From JBPCIX01 sp051005875 (lineage in GTDB: Bacteria; Actinomycetota; CADDZG01; JAHWKV01): a stretch of DNA of 64,000 nt. Where the stretch lies: positions 11,207 to 75,206 of the forward strand of contig JBPCIX010000013.1 in NCBI GenBank assembly GCA_051005875.1. The letters are read 5' to 3'. This document shows, piece by piece, positions 1 through 8,130 of this stretch; the stretch's first letter is position 1; each line of letters starts with the position of its first letter. The notes under the pieces were generated by a model. It was not told the origin of the DNA and ran no database searches. It saw nothing but the letters and a program-made list of their open reading frames with translations. The translations under genes and the position numbers were made by a program.

Positions 1-2
1 AG

Positions 3-59
3 GCAGCCGCAAGGGCCGCCTACTACGAGCCCGCGCGAGAAGAAGTAGAAGTCTTCTAA
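3..59 (+). CDS. rpoC: 3' end of a gene, probably rpoC (RNA polymerase beta' subunit)
   Basis: The frame is open from the left edge and ends at TAA 57-59, giving only 18 residues (AAARAAYYEPAREEVEVF). That is too short to identify by motif. The assignment rests on position: in bacteria rpoB-rpoC directly precede rpsL-rpsG-fusA, and the Ala-rich, acidic, Phe-terminated tail is of the kind seen at beta' C-termini. The two other forward frames lack a comparable ending. Position-based inference only. Confidence 0.5.
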   Translation, partial: AAARAAYYEPAREEVEVF

Positions 60-93
60 TACCAGAAACCACTCGATGCTCTAGGATGGGGCC

Positions 94-468
94 ATGCCAA
101 CAATTCAGCAGCTAGTTCGCCATGGGCGAAAAGGAACACGTACCAAACAAAAGACGCCTGCACTCAAGGGGTCTCCGCAGCGACGCGGGGTTTGCACGGT
201 CGTAAAAACTCAGACTCCAAAAAAACCTAACTCAGCTCTTCGAAAGGTCGCTCGTGTGCGTTTGTCGTCGGGTATCGAGGTAAGCGCCTACATTCCCGGC
301 ATCGGCCACAACCTCCAGGAGCACTCAATCGTGCTCGTGCGAGGGGGCCGCGTGAAGGATCTTCCCGGTTTCCGGTACAAGATCGTTCGCGGCAGCCTCG
401 ACACCGCTGGTGTTCGCGGCAGGGCCCAAGCTCGCAGCCGTTACGGCGCGAAGAAAGACTCGAAGTAA
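94..468 (+). CDS. rpsL: 30S ribosomal protein S12
   Basis: S12 lies at the decoding centre and takes part in tRNA selection and in translocation with EF-G. The 124-residue protein has the family length and the hallmark N-terminus MPTIQQLVRHGR. The streptomycin-site segment KKPNSALRK lies around residues 43-51 and the second loop with GGRVKDLPG around 84-92. Lysines are present in both loops, so the classical resistance substitutions are not visible. It is the first complete gene of the str cluster; rpsG starts immediately after its stop codon. Confidence 0.98.
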   Translation: MPTIQQLVRHGRKGTRTKQKTPALKGSPQRRGVCTVVKTQTPKKPNSALRKVARVRLSSGIEVSAYIPGIGHNLQEHSIVLVRGGRVKDLPGFRYKIVRGSLDTAGVRGRAQARSRYGAKKDSK

Positions 469-939
469 TTGCCTAGAAAAGGTCCCGCTACAAAACGGAT
501 GCCGGTCGAGGATCCCGTTTATCACAATGCAATGGTGACGCAGTTGATCAACCGGCTGATGCTGAGGGGCAAAAAGACGCTGGCCGAGAAGATCGTTTAC
601 GGCGCGCTGAAGATCGTTTCCGAAAAGACAGGCGGCGACCCGACCCAGACATTGCGCAAAGCCATTGAAAATGTCCGTCCCCTGCTGGAAGTGAAGTCTC
701 GCCGGGTCGGCGGCGCCACCTACCAGGTGCCGGTAGAAGTTCCCCCACGCCGTGCCATGACCCTGGCTGTCAGGTGGATGGTCAACTTTTCCAGAGCCCG
801 CCGCGAGCGCACTATGGCCGACCGCCTGGCTGGCGAGATAATGGACGCCGCCAATGCAACGGGGGCCTCAGTAAAGCGCCGCGAAGACCTGCACAAAATG
901 GCCGAAGCAAACAAGGCCTTCGCCCACTACCGCTGGTAA
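469..939 (+). CDS. rpsG: 30S ribosomal protein S7
   Basis: S7 nucleates assembly of the 30S head and contacts E-site tRNA. The protein is 156 residues, the usual length, starting MPRKGPATKR and ending HKMAEANKAFAHYRW as bacterial S7 does. The start is a TTG that directly abuts the rpsL stop (TAA 466-468, TTG 469-471), so translation is probably by coupling or re-initiation. A large intercistronic hairpin element begins one nucleotide after its stop codon. Confidence 0.98.
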   Translation: MPRKGPATKRMPVEDPVYHNAMVTQLINRLMLRGKKTLAEKIVYGALKIVSEKTGGDPTQTLRKAIENVRPLLEVKSRRVGGATYQVPVEVPPRRAMTLAVRWMVNFSRARRERTMADRLAGEIMDAANATGASVKRREDLHKMAEANKAFAHYRW

Positions 940-940
940 A

Positions 941-1082
941 CGAAGCCTCCTGCACGCCGGAACGCAGCGCTCTGCGCTGCTTGCTGCGTTGCTCGTCGCA
1001 TTGCGTACCGTCCGGCCTGACGGCCTCCGGAACTAGTACGCGGCGCTCCTCGCGCCTTGCCTCCGGAGTGCAGGAGGCTTCG
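941..1082 (+). repeat. Intercistronic hairpin element, copy 1 (core plus 15-bp terminal stem)
   Basis: Positions 941-955 and 1068-1082 form a perfect 15-bp inverted repeat, extended inwards by four more pairs after one mismatch. The enclosed core shares blocks with elements at 16425-16535 (+) and 49386-49502 (- strand): GCTTGCTGCGTTG, CGTCGC, TTGCGT, and ACGCGGCGCTCCT followed by GCGCCTTGCC. It begins one nucleotide after the rpsG stop and reads in the same direction as rpsG. The stem differs from those of the other copies although the core is shared. Compared with copy 3, the core here is interrupted near 1008-1035 by extra sequence. Confidence 0.8.
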
Positions 1083-1110
1083 TGGCCCCTCCGGCCTGAC
1101 GGCCTCCGGA
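1011..1110 (+). repeat. Pair of 21-bp direct repeats, one inside and one just after hairpin copy 1
   Basis: The 21 bases at 1011-1031 recur exactly at 1090-1110. Each copy starts TCCGGCCTGACGG and ends CCTCCGGA and is itself a short imperfect palindrome (GGCC-TGAC-GGCC). One copy splits the conserved core of hairpin element 1 and the other lies just outside its 3' arm. This would fit an insertion or duplication event. Confidence 0.75.
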
Positions 1111-1208
1111 TTTAGCCTGGGGCAGGGGTGGGCCAAAACTGGTAAGGTGTTGGTTGTTCTAATCCACCCTCGGGTCCGCTTTCAGCGCGACTTTCGAGGA
1201 CGGGAATC

Positions 1209-1237
1209 TGCACAGGCTAGAGGTAGGAATCTTATAC
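1209..1237 (+). promoter_or_regulatory. Possible promoter for fusA
   Basis: TGCACA at 1209-1214 and TTATAC at 1232-1237 are separated by 17 nt and resemble a sigma-70-type -35/-10 pair, with a weak -35. It lies between the hairpin element and an intrinsic-terminator-like structure upstream of fusA. Pattern match only; no transcription data. Confidence 0.3.
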
Positions 1238-1259
1238 ATTGAGCACAGTCAACCCGGAG

Positions 1260-1322
1260 ATTTCGCAGACTTTTTAATCTGACGTGCGAAATTTTCGGGC
1301 CGGGAATCCCCCGGCCCTTTTT
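1260..1322 (+). terminator. Tandem stem-loops with intrinsic terminator ahead of fusA (possible attenuator)
   Basis: The first stem pairs ATTTCGCA (1260-1267) with TGCGAAAT (1285-1292). The second, GGGCCGGG (1297-1304) with CCCGGCCC (1310-1317), has a 5-nt loop and is followed by TTTTT (1318-1322), a classical intrinsic terminator shape. It sits 24 nt before the fusA start, downstream of a possible promoter. It could therefore end the rpsL-rpsG transcript or attenuate fusA; which is not decidable from sequence. Confidence 0.7.
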
Positions 1323-1345
1323 GTTGGCTGAATAACAACTTTTGG

Positions 1346-3487
1346 ATGGTGACAATGGCAACCGATACGGCAGAGGCAAACCCAACCGAGGCAGCTAAGG
1401 CTTCGCCTTTCCGCGAGTTCCCCCTTGCCCGCATCCGCAACATCGGCATCATGGCCCACATTGACGCCGGCAAGACCACCACAACCGAACGAATCCTCTA
1501 TTACACCGGCAGGACCTACAAGATCGGTGAAGTTCACGAGGGCTCGGCCGTTATGGACTGGATGGCCCAAGAGCAAGAGCGTGGTATCACCATCACCTCG
1601 GCCGCCACCACCACTCAGTGGAAGGGCGATTGGATCAACATCATCGACACTCCCGGCCACGTTGACTTCACGGTCGAAGTCGAGCGCTCACTCAGGGTCC
1701 TAGACGGCGCGGTTGCTGTTTTCGACGCAGTCTCAGGCGTGGAACCGCAAACCGAAACCGTCTGGCGCCAGGCCGACAGGTACCACGTGCCACGCATCTG
1801 TTTCATCAACAAGATGGACCGTCTGGGCGCCGATTTCTACAGGTCCGTCGAAATGATCAAAGAGCGTTTGGGTGGCCACCCACTGCCGGTCCAGATTCCG
1901 TGGGGAGCCGAGGGCGACTTCCACGGAGTAATCGACCTGCTTGCAATGAAGGGTCGGTACTGGACCTCCGAAAAAGGCGAGGAGTGGGAGGACCGCGACA
2001 TCCCCGAAGAGTTGATGGAAGAGGCCACTCACTGGCGGCATGAACTTTACGAGGCTCTCGCTGAGTTCGATGAGGAAGTAATGGAGGCATACGTAGGCGG
2101 CGGCGAGGCTTCGGCCGAACACCTTAAGATGGCCCTTCGCAAAGCCACTTTGGCCAACCAGGCCCAGCCGGTTCTTTGCGGCAGCGCCTTTAAGAACAAG
2201 GGCGTCCAGCCGCTTCTCGATGCCGTTGTTGATTTCCTGCCCTCGCCCGCAGATGTTCCCCCTGTCGTCGGTGAGCACCCCCGTACAGGCGAAGAGGTCA
2301 TCCGCAAGCCCGAAGATTTCGAGCCTTTCAGCGCCCTTGCCTTCAAGATAATGTCCGATCCACACGTCGGCCGTATCACTTACATTCGAGTGTATTCAGG
2401 CACATTAAAGAGCGGCGGCGCCATGCTGAACGCCACCCGCGACCGCAAAGAACGAGCCGGGCGGCTGCTGCAAATGCACGCTAACCATCGCGAGGACAAA
2501 GAGCAGACCATGACCGGCGACATCGTGGCCGTGGTTGGTCTGAAGCAAACGTTTACGGGCGACACCCTTTGCGACCCGGACAATCCGGTTCGCCTGGAAT
2601 CCCCCACTTTTGCCCAGCCCGTCATTTCCATGGCAATCGAGCCCAAAACGAAGATGGACCAGGACCGCCTCGCCACTGCGCTGCAGCGTCTTTCTGAAGA
2701 GGACCCAACCTTCATTATCCACTCAGACAAAGAAACCGGCCAGACAATCATCGCCGGAATGGGCGAATTGCATCTCGACGTTTTGATAGATCGCATGACC
2801 AGGGAATTCAACGTCGACGCAAACGTAGGCAAGCCCCAGGTGGCATATCGTGAGACGATCACCAAGACTGTCACCAAGCACGTCACCCGCTACATCAAGC
2901 AAACCGGCGGCAAGGGCCAATTCGGCCACGTCGAAATAAATCTGGAGCCTACGGGCCCCGGCGGCGGCTACGAATTCGTCAACAAGATCAAAGGCGGCTC
3001 TATCCCGAGCGAATTCATCCCCTCGGTCGACGAAGGAATGCAAGAAGCCATGGCCTCGGGGGTGCTGGCCGGCTACCCGCTCGAGGACCTCCGGGTAACC
3101 CTTACCGACGGATCCGCTCACGACGTCGACTCTTCAGAAATGTCGTTCAAGATCACCGGCTCCATCGCCCTGAAAGAGGCAGCCCGCAAGGCATCGCCGG
3201 TGCTGCTCGAGCCGATCATGGATGTTGAGGTTGTGACCCCTCAAGACTTTATGGGCGAAGTAATGGGCGACTTGAACTCACGCCGCGGCCGTATCGAAAA
3301 GATGGAGAACCGGGGAGTTACCCAGGTAATCCGGGCGCAAGTTCCCCTGGCGCAAATGTTTGGCTACTCGACGGATCTCCGCAGCAACACCCAGGGCCGG
3401 GCTACCTACACAATGCAGTTTCACTCCTACCAACAAGTTCCTCGCTCACTTGCAGAGGAAATCATTAAGAAAATTCGAGGAGAGTAA
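1346..3487 (+). CDS. fusA: Elongation factor G
   Basis: GTPase that drives translocation and, with RRF, ribosome recycling. The 713-residue protein is of family length. The P-loop AHIDAGKTT lies near residues 37-45, switch II DTPGHVDF around 100-107 and NKMD around 154-157, followed by domains II-V. A second in-frame ATG at 1355 could be the real start. It is preceded by a terminator-like hairpin. Unlike the common str arrangement, no tuf follows: rpsJ begins at the next nucleotide after its stop. Confidence 0.98.
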   Translation: MVTMATDTAEANPTEAAKASPFREFPLARIRNIGIMAHIDAGKTTTTERILYYTGRTYKIGEVHEGSAVMDWMAQEQERGITITSAATTTQWKGDWINIIDTPGHVDFTVEVERSLRVLDGAVAVFDAVSGVEPQTETVWRQADRYHVPRICFINKMDRLGADFYRSVEMIKERLGGHPLPVQIPWGAEGDFHGVIDLLAMKGRYWTSEKGEEWEDRDIPEELMEEATHWRHELYEALAEFDEEVMEAYVGGGEASAEHLKMALRKATLANQAQPVLCGSAFKNKGVQPLLDAVVDFLPSPADVPPVVGEHPRTGEEVIRKPEDFEPFSALAFKIMSDPHVGRITYIRVYSGTLKSGGAMLNATRDRKERAGRLLQMHANHREDKEQTMTGDIVAVVGLKQTFTGDTLCDPDNPVRLESPTFAQPVISMAIEPKTKMDQDRLATALQRLSEEDPTFIIHSDKETGQTIIAGMGELHLDVLIDRMTREFNVDANVGKPQVAYRETITKTVTKHVTRYIKQTGGKGQFGHVEINLEPTGPGGGYEFVNKIKGGSIPSEFIPSVDEGMQEAMASGVLAGYPLEDLRVTLTDGSAHDVDSSEMSFKITGSIALKEAARKASPVLLEPIMDVEVVTPQDFMGEVMGDLNSRRGRIEKMENRGVTQVIRAQVPLAQMFGYSTDLRSNTQGRATYTMQFHSYQQVPRSLAEEIIKKIRGE

Positions 3488-3793
3488 GTGGCCCAAAAGA
3501 TTCGAATCAAGCTTAAGGCCTACGATCACGAGATCATCGATCAAAGCGCCCGCAAGATCGTCGATACTGCCACCCGGACCGGCGCCAGCGTGTGCGGACC
3601 TGTGCCTTTGCCGACGAGGATCGAAAAGTTTGCCGTCATCCGCTCGCCTTTCAAAGACAAAGACTCCCGAGAGCACTTCGAAATGAGAACTCACAAGCGA
3701 ATAATCGACATCGTCGACCCGACGCCAAAAACAGTGGATTCGCTGATGCGCCTCGACCTCCCCGCAGGAGTAGATATTGAGCTGAAGCTCTGA
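3488..3793 (+). CDS. rpsJ: 30S ribosomal protein S10
   Basis: S10 is in the 30S head and also serves as NusE in antitermination. The 101 residues carry the family pattern IRIKLKAYDHEIID at the N-terminus and the RTHKRIIDI motif in the middle. The start is GTG, directly after the fusA stop, and the stop overlaps the rplC start (TGATG). This gene opens the S10 operon, which here is physically continuous with the str genes. Confidence 0.97.
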   Translation: MAQKIRIKLKAYDHEIIDQSARKIVDTATRTGASVCGPVPLPTRIEKFAVIRSPFKDKDSREHFEMRTHKRIIDIVDPTPKTVDSLMRLDLPAGVDIELKL

Positions 3794-4443
3794 TGGCAAC
3801 CATTACGAAGGGCCTTTTGGGCGAGAAAGTGGGCATGACTCAGGTTTTTGACGACCAGTCGCGGGTTGTTCCCGTAACGGTCATAAAGGCCGGCCCTTGC
3901 CGGGTTTCGCAGATCAAGACCACTGAGAAAGACGGTTACTCATCTATTCAGCTGTCTTTTGGCGAAGTCGCCGAAAAGCGGATTACGCAACCTGAGCTTG
4001 GGCATTTGAAAAAGGCCGGAGTGCCCGCTGCACGACACCTCGTCGAGCTTCGTTTGGCCGATGTCAGCGGCTTTCAGCTTGGGCAAGAAGTAAAAGCCGA
4101 TATTTTCGCCAAGGGCGACCGCGCCGATGTGGTGGGGGTCTCGAAGGGCAAAGGATTCGCCGGAGCGATGAAGCGCCATAACTTTAAGGGCAAATCGGCC
4201 ACCCACGGCACCGAGCGCAAGCATCGGTCCCCCGGCTCCGTCGGCGCCTGCGCCACTCCTTCGAGAGTGTTCAAGGGCATGCGGATGGCGGGTCACATGG
4301 GTGACGAGCGCGTAACCATGCTAAACCTCGAAATCATTGACGCCGATGCCGATCGTGGCCTCCTGTTGGTTCGCGGCGCCATCCCGGGTCCAAACGGCGG
4401 CTTGGTAGTAATCCGCTCATCGGTTCGGGGGAACGGAAATTGA
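3793..4443 (+). CDS. rplC: 50S ribosomal protein L3
   Basis: L3 binds near the peptidyl-transferase centre and helps start 50S assembly. At 216 residues it has the typical length. It starts LLGEKVGMTQVFDD after a short lead and contains SKGKGFAGAMKRHNFKG, the conserved basic segment, followed by HRSPGSVGACATPSRVFKG. The ATG overlaps the rpsJ stop by one base and its own stop overlaps the TTG start of rplD, indicating tight translational coupling. Confidence 0.97.
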   Translation: MATITKGLLGEKVGMTQVFDDQSRVVPVTVIKAGPCRVSQIKTTEKDGYSSIQLSFGEVAEKRITQPELGHLKKAGVPAARHLVELRLADVSGFQLGQEVKADIFAKGDRADVVGVSKGKGFAGAMKRHNFKGKSATHGTERKHRSPGSVGACATPSRVFKGMRMAGHMGDERVTMLNLEIIDADADRGLLLVRGAIPGPNGGLVVIRSSVRGNGN

Positions 4444-5069
4444 GCGCCCAAGCTAACTTTTTCGACGAGAAGGGCGCCAAAAAGACGATTGACCTGCCAG
4501 CCGACGTCTTCTCTGCGCCGGTCAACATGCCTGCGCTTCACGAGGCCGTTCGCAGCCGCTTGGCTGCCGTTCGCGCCGGAACTTCTTCAACAAAAACTCG
4601 TGCCGAAGTCCGAGGCGGCGGCGTAAAGCCGTGGCGCCAAAAGGGCACAGGGCGCGCCCGCCACGGTTCCACCCGAGAGCCCCAATGGGTTGGCGGTGGC
4701 GTTGCTCACGGCCCCCGGCCCGGTAGGCGCAAATTGCGTGTCAATAAGAAGGCCCGAGCCTTGGCTCTTCGATCCGCACTGACCGACCGCGCCGGACAGG
4801 GTCAGATAGTTGTTGTGGATATGCCGGCCTTCGATACACCCAAGACCAAGCGGGCGGCCGAACTGCTCACCAATTGGGGAGCGGAAGGCAAGTCTCTTAT
4901 TGTGTTCAGCCCCGATGAGATGCAAGCCCACCTGAATGCATGGCGGTCATTTAGAAACCTGCCCTTGGCGCTGCCCGTTGTAGCGCCCGCAACCTACACG
5001 GTCCTCGAAGCCGAAACGGTCATATTTACGAAAAAAGCACTCGACGCGCTTAGCAAGGCGCCGGCATGA
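4440..5069 (+). CDS. rplD: 50S ribosomal protein L4
   Basis: L4 lines the peptide exit tunnel. The 209-residue sequence has the conserved loop around residues 55-85 (TRAEVRGGGVKPWRQKGTG, then GSTREPQWVGGGVAHGP), the tunnel extension. The start is TTG at 4440, overlapping the rplC stop by four bases. The rplW start overlaps its stop. Whether L4 represses this operon, as in E. coli, cannot be judged here. Confidence 0.97.
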   Translation: MSAQANFFDEKGAKKTIDLPADVFSAPVNMPALHEAVRSRLAAVRAGTSSTKTRAEVRGGGVKPWRQKGTGRARHGSTREPQWVGGGVAHGPRPGRRKLRVNKKARALALRSALTDRAGQGQIVVVDMPAFDTPKTKRAAELLTNWGAEGKSLIVFSPDEMQAHLNAWRSFRNLPLALPVVAPATYTVLEAETVIFTKKALDALSKAPA

Positions 5070-5353
5070 CCAACCCCCGCGACATAATTATTCGGCCGGT
5101 TATCAGCGAAAAATCGCACGGCCTGATCGACGCCAACACCTACACCTTCATCGTCGATCCCCGGGCCCGCAAGACCGAGATTCGCCAGGCGGTCGAGCAG
5201 ATCTGGGGAGTCAAAGTGGTCGACGTGAATACGCTGAACCGAAAGGGCAAGGTCAAGCGCAACCGCCTTGTCACCGGCCAGCGCCCCAACACCAAGCGCG
5301 CGGTCGTGCGACTTGCTGAGGGCGACAAAATTGAAATCTTCGAAACCAAGTAA
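5066..5353 (+). CDS. rplW: 50S ribosomal protein L23
   Basis: L23 sits at the tunnel exit and is the docking site for trigger factor and SRP. The 95 residues include RDIIIRPVISEKS at the start, the family signature, and KKVDVNTLNRKGK-like sequence (VVDVNTLNRKGKVKR) in the loop. It overlaps rplD by four bases and is followed by rplB after 11 nt. Confidence 0.97.
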   Translation: MTNPRDIIIRPVISEKSHGLIDANTYTFIVDPRARKTEIRQAVEQIWGVKVVDVNTLNRKGKVKRNRLVTGQRPNTKRAVVRLAEGDKIEIFETK

Positions 5354-5364
5354 GAGGGCTCGTA

Positions 5365-6195
5365 ATGGCAGTTAGAAAATCCAAACCCACAACGCCCGGG
5401 CGACGCGGCGCTTCATATTCCGATTTTTCGGAAATCACACGCGATCATCCAGAACGCTCCCTTGTAAAGCCCAAGCCGAAAAAGGCCGGCCGTAACGCCC
5501 ATGGGCGGATCACTACTCGGCGTCAAGGTGGCGGCCACAAGCAAAGGTACCGGGTCATCGATTTCCGCCGGGAGAAGGACGGCGTTCCCGCTCGCGTTGC
5601 CCAAATTGAATACGACCCCAACCGCAACTGCCGGATAGCCCTGCTGAACTACGCCGACGGCGAAAAGCGTTACATTCTGGCGGCCAACGGCCTCGTTGTG
5701 GGCACGCAGCTGGCAAACGGTCCCGCCGCCGAAATAAAGGTCGGAAACGCTCTGCCGTTGCGCAACATTCCAGTGGGCACAGTGGTTCATAACGTAGAGC
5801 TGAAGCCGAGCGGTGGCGGCAAAATGGCCCGTTCAGCAGGAATGTCGGTGCAGTTGGTCGCCAAACAAGGCGACACCGCAACGCTCAGACTTCCATCGGG
5901 CGAGGTCCGCCAGGTCCCCATGGATTGCAGGGCCACAGTGGGCGAGGTCGGCAATGCGGAGCACGAGTTGATAACCTTAGGGAAAGCAGGCAGGGCACGC
6001 TGGAAGAACCGGCGCCCCAAAGTCCGCGGCGTTGCAATGAACCCGGTCGATCACCCTCTGGGCGGGGGCGAAGGCAAAGCTTCCGGAGGACGCCATCCAA
6101 CCTCTCCCTGGGGCAAACCCGAGGGCAGGACAAGACGCAAAACGAAATATTCCGACGACAAAATTCTGCGGCGACGCGGAAGCAAGCGAGGGTAA
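5365..6195 (+). CDS. rplB: 50S ribosomal protein L2
   Basis: L2 is needed for subunit association and peptidyl transfer. The protein is 276 residues, as expected. It has the RNA-binding domain with GRNAHGRITTRRQGGGHKQ and the C-terminal GVAMNPVDHPLGGGEGK segment, in which the functionally important His is present. The ATG at 5365 is preceded by AAGAGGG. Part of the unbroken S10 operon. Confidence 0.98.
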   Translation: MAVRKSKPTTPGRRGASYSDFSEITRDHPERSLVKPKPKKAGRNAHGRITTRRQGGGHKQRYRVIDFRREKDGVPARVAQIEYDPNRNCRIALLNYADGEKRYILAANGLVVGTQLANGPAAEIKVGNALPLRNIPVGTVVHNVELKPSGGGKMARSAGMSVQLVAKQGDTATLRLPSGEVRQVPMDCRATVGEVGNAEHELITLGKAGRARWKNRRPKVRGVAMNPVDHPLGGGEGKASGGRHPTSPWGKPEGRTRRKTKYSDDKILRRRGSKRG

Positions 6196-6201
6196 ACAGC
6201 T

Positions 6202-6486
6202 TTGCCAAGATCACTTAAGAAGGGTCCGTTTGTCGACGACCATTTGTTAAAGAAGGTCGACGAGCAAAACAAAACCGGCGAAAAGCGCGTAATTAAGACG
6301 TGGTCGCGCAGATCAACCTTGATCCCCGACATGGTGGGCCATACCATCGCCGTCCACGATGGCCGCAAGCACGTGCCCGTCTACGTCACAGAATCTATGG
6401 TCGGTCACAAGCTCGGCGAGTTTGCCCTCACCCGGACCTTCCGTTCGCACGGGCACCACACTGAAAAGAGCACGAGGCTTAAATGA
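6202..6486 (+). CDS. rpsS: 30S ribosomal protein S19
   Basis: S19 of the 30S head, contacting S13 and A-site tRNA. The protein is 94 residues, starting MPRSLKKGPFVDDHLLKK with WSRRSTLIPDMVGHTIAVH in the centre, as in all bacterial S19. The start is TTG (6202), six nucleotides after the rplB stop. Its stop overlaps the rplV ATG by four bases (ATGA). Confidence 0.98.
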   Translation: MPRSLKKGPFVDDHLLKKVDEQNKTGEKRVIKTWSRRSTLIPDMVGHTIAVHDGRKHVPVYVTESMVGHKLGEFALTRTFRSHGHHTEKSTRLK

Positions 6487-6953
6487 ATCCTGCACAAGCG
6501 CAAGTTACGGCCAAGGCGCGCTTTATCCGAATGAGCGCCTACAAAGCCAGAGAGTCGGCTCAGCTGATTCGCGGCAAGCACGTCGACGAGGCGCGCCGGA
6601 TTTTGGCCTTTACCCCAAAAGCAGCGGCCCGGGCTATTTCGAAAGTTCTTGAAGCCGCCATATCCAACGCCGAGCACAACTTTCAGATCCCCCAGGAAGA
6701 GCTTTACGTCAAGATCGCAAGCGCCGACGAAGGCATGACCATCAAGCGGTTCCGCCCTCGGGCCCAAGGCAGGGGCTACCGCATTCGTAAGCGCACCTGC
6801 CACATCAACCTGACACTCGAGCGAATGCCCGAAACTGCTGTTCCCGAGGCCCGTCCGCGCAGAGCCCAAAAAGCCAAATCGCGCCAATCAACCAGCTCAG
6901 GTTCATCAGCCAAATCGGATCAATCAGGCCAATCAGAAGGGCAAAAAAGCTAA
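6483..6953 (+). CDS. rplV: 50S ribosomal protein L22 with Ser-rich C-terminal tail
   Basis: L22 lines the exit tunnel with a long beta hairpin. The core (residues about 8-118) is standard, including the VRxSAYKAR-like start and the hairpin with FRPRAQGRGYRIRKRTCHI. The protein is 156 residues, roughly 40 longer than the common form. The extra C-terminus is rich in Arg, Ala, Ser and Gln (for example STSSGSSAKSDQSGQSEG). The stop overlaps rpsC by one base. Confidence 0.96.
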   Translation: MNPAQAQVTAKARFIRMSAYKARESAQLIRGKHVDEARRILAFTPKAAARAISKVLEAAISNAEHNFQIPQEELYVKIASADEGMTIKRFRPRAQGRGYRIRKRTCHINLTLERMPETAVPEARPRRAQKAKSRQSTSSGSSAKSDQSGQSEGQKS

Positions 6954-7714
6954 TGGGTCAAAAAGTACACCCCTACGGCTTTCGCCTTGGGATCGTCACA
7001 GATTGGAAGTCGCGGTGGTTCGCTACCGGCGCCCAGTACCAGGACTACATCGAGCAGGACAACCTAACCCGTCGTTACCTTCAGGAGACTCTCCCCCACG
7101 CGGCTATCAGCAGGGTTGAAATCGAACGCACGCGTGAGCGCCTCCGGGTCACCGTACACACCGCCCGGCCGGGCATTGTCATCGGCCGCCGGGGCGCTCA
7201 GGCCGATGAAATACGCGAGTACCTTGAAAAGACCGAGGGCAAGGCAGCCAAAGCCCAAACGGGCAAGGCGATCAATGTTCAGGTCAACCTCGACATTGTT
7301 GAAGTGAAGTCGCCCGACGCCGACGCTCAACTGCTTTCGCAGGCTATTGCCGAACAACTGGTTTCCCGAGTCGCCTTTCGACGGGCCATGCGCAAAGCTG
7401 TCAACACGGCGATTAAGGCAGGCGCCCAAGGCGTGAAAGTGCAGGCCTCCGGCCGCCTGGGTGGAGCGGAAATGAGCCGGCGCGAGGGTTACCACGAAGG
7501 CAAGGTGCCCCTTCACACGCTGCGGGCCGATATTGACTACGGTTTTTCCGAAGCTCGGACGACCGCCGGGGCAATCGGCGTAAAGGTTTGGATCTACAGA
7601 GGCGACGTGGTACCCGTCCGTGAAGTCAAACGCCGCCAGGCCGCTGCCGAAGCTGCGGGCTCAGCAGGAACCGCTACTGAATCCTCCCCACAAACCGCGG
7701 AGGTAAAAGCCTGA
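6953..7714 (+). CDS. rpsC: 30S ribosomal protein S3
   Basis: S3 at the mRNA entry tunnel. The 253-residue protein starts MGQKVHPYGFRLGI. It has the KH domain with GRRGAQADEIREYL, where family members show the GxxG loop, and ASGRLGGAEMSRREGYHEGKVPLHTLRADIDYG split over the C-terminal domain. A 20-odd-residue Ala/Ser/Thr-rich tail follows the conserved part. The stop overlaps rplP (TGATG). Confidence 0.97.
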   Translation: MGQKVHPYGFRLGIVTDWKSRWFATGAQYQDYIEQDNLTRRYLQETLPHAAISRVEIERTRERLRVTVHTARPGIVIGRRGAQADEIREYLEKTEGKAAKAQTGKAINVQVNLDIVEVKSPDADAQLLSQAIAEQLVSRVAFRRAMRKAVNTAIKAGAQGVKVQASGRLGGAEMSRREGYHEGKVPLHTLRADIDYGFSEARTTAGAIGVKVWIYRGDVVPVREVKRRQAAAEAAGSAGTATESSPQTAEVKA

Positions 7715-8130
7715 TGCTGATGCCCAAGCGAACTAAGTTTCGCAAACAACACCGCGGCAAGCGTCGCGGCCTTTCCAAAGGCGGCACCACTGTGCATTTT
7801 GGAGATTACGGTCTTCAGGCCCTGGAGTGCGGCTGGATTACCAACCGCCAGATCGAGTCGGCCCGGGTAGCGATCACCCGTCACGTAAGACGTGGCGGCC
7901 GGGTCTGGATAAATATTTTTCCCGACAAGCCATTCACCAAGAAGCCGGCCGAAACCCGAATGGGCTCCGGCAAGGGCAACCCCGAAGGTTGGGTCGCCGT
8001 TGTGAAGCCCGGCAGAGTCATGTTCGAGCTAACCGGTGTTTCTGAAGCCGCAGCGAAAGAAGCCATGCGGCTTGCCGGCCACAAGTTGCCGATCAAATGC
8101 CGCTTTGTGCAACGCGAGGAGGGGGCATAG
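7714..8130 (+). CDS. rplP: 50S ribosomal protein L16
   Basis: L16 organises the A-site side of the 50S. The 138-residue protein starts MLMPKRTKFRKQHRGKRRG, a known L16 beginning, so the ATG at 7714 that overlaps the rpsC stop is preferred over the ATG at 7720. It contains WITNRQIESARVAITRHVRRGG and MGSGKGNPEGWVAVVKPGR, both diagnostic. rpmC begins at the next nucleotide after its stop. Confidence 0.97.
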   Translation: MLMPKRTKFRKQHRGKRRGLSKGGTTVHFGDYGLQALECGWITNRQIESARVAITRHVRRGGRVWINIFPDKPFTKKPAETRMGSGKGNPEGWVAVVKPGRVMFELTGVSEAAAKEAMRLAGHKLPIKCRFVQREEGA

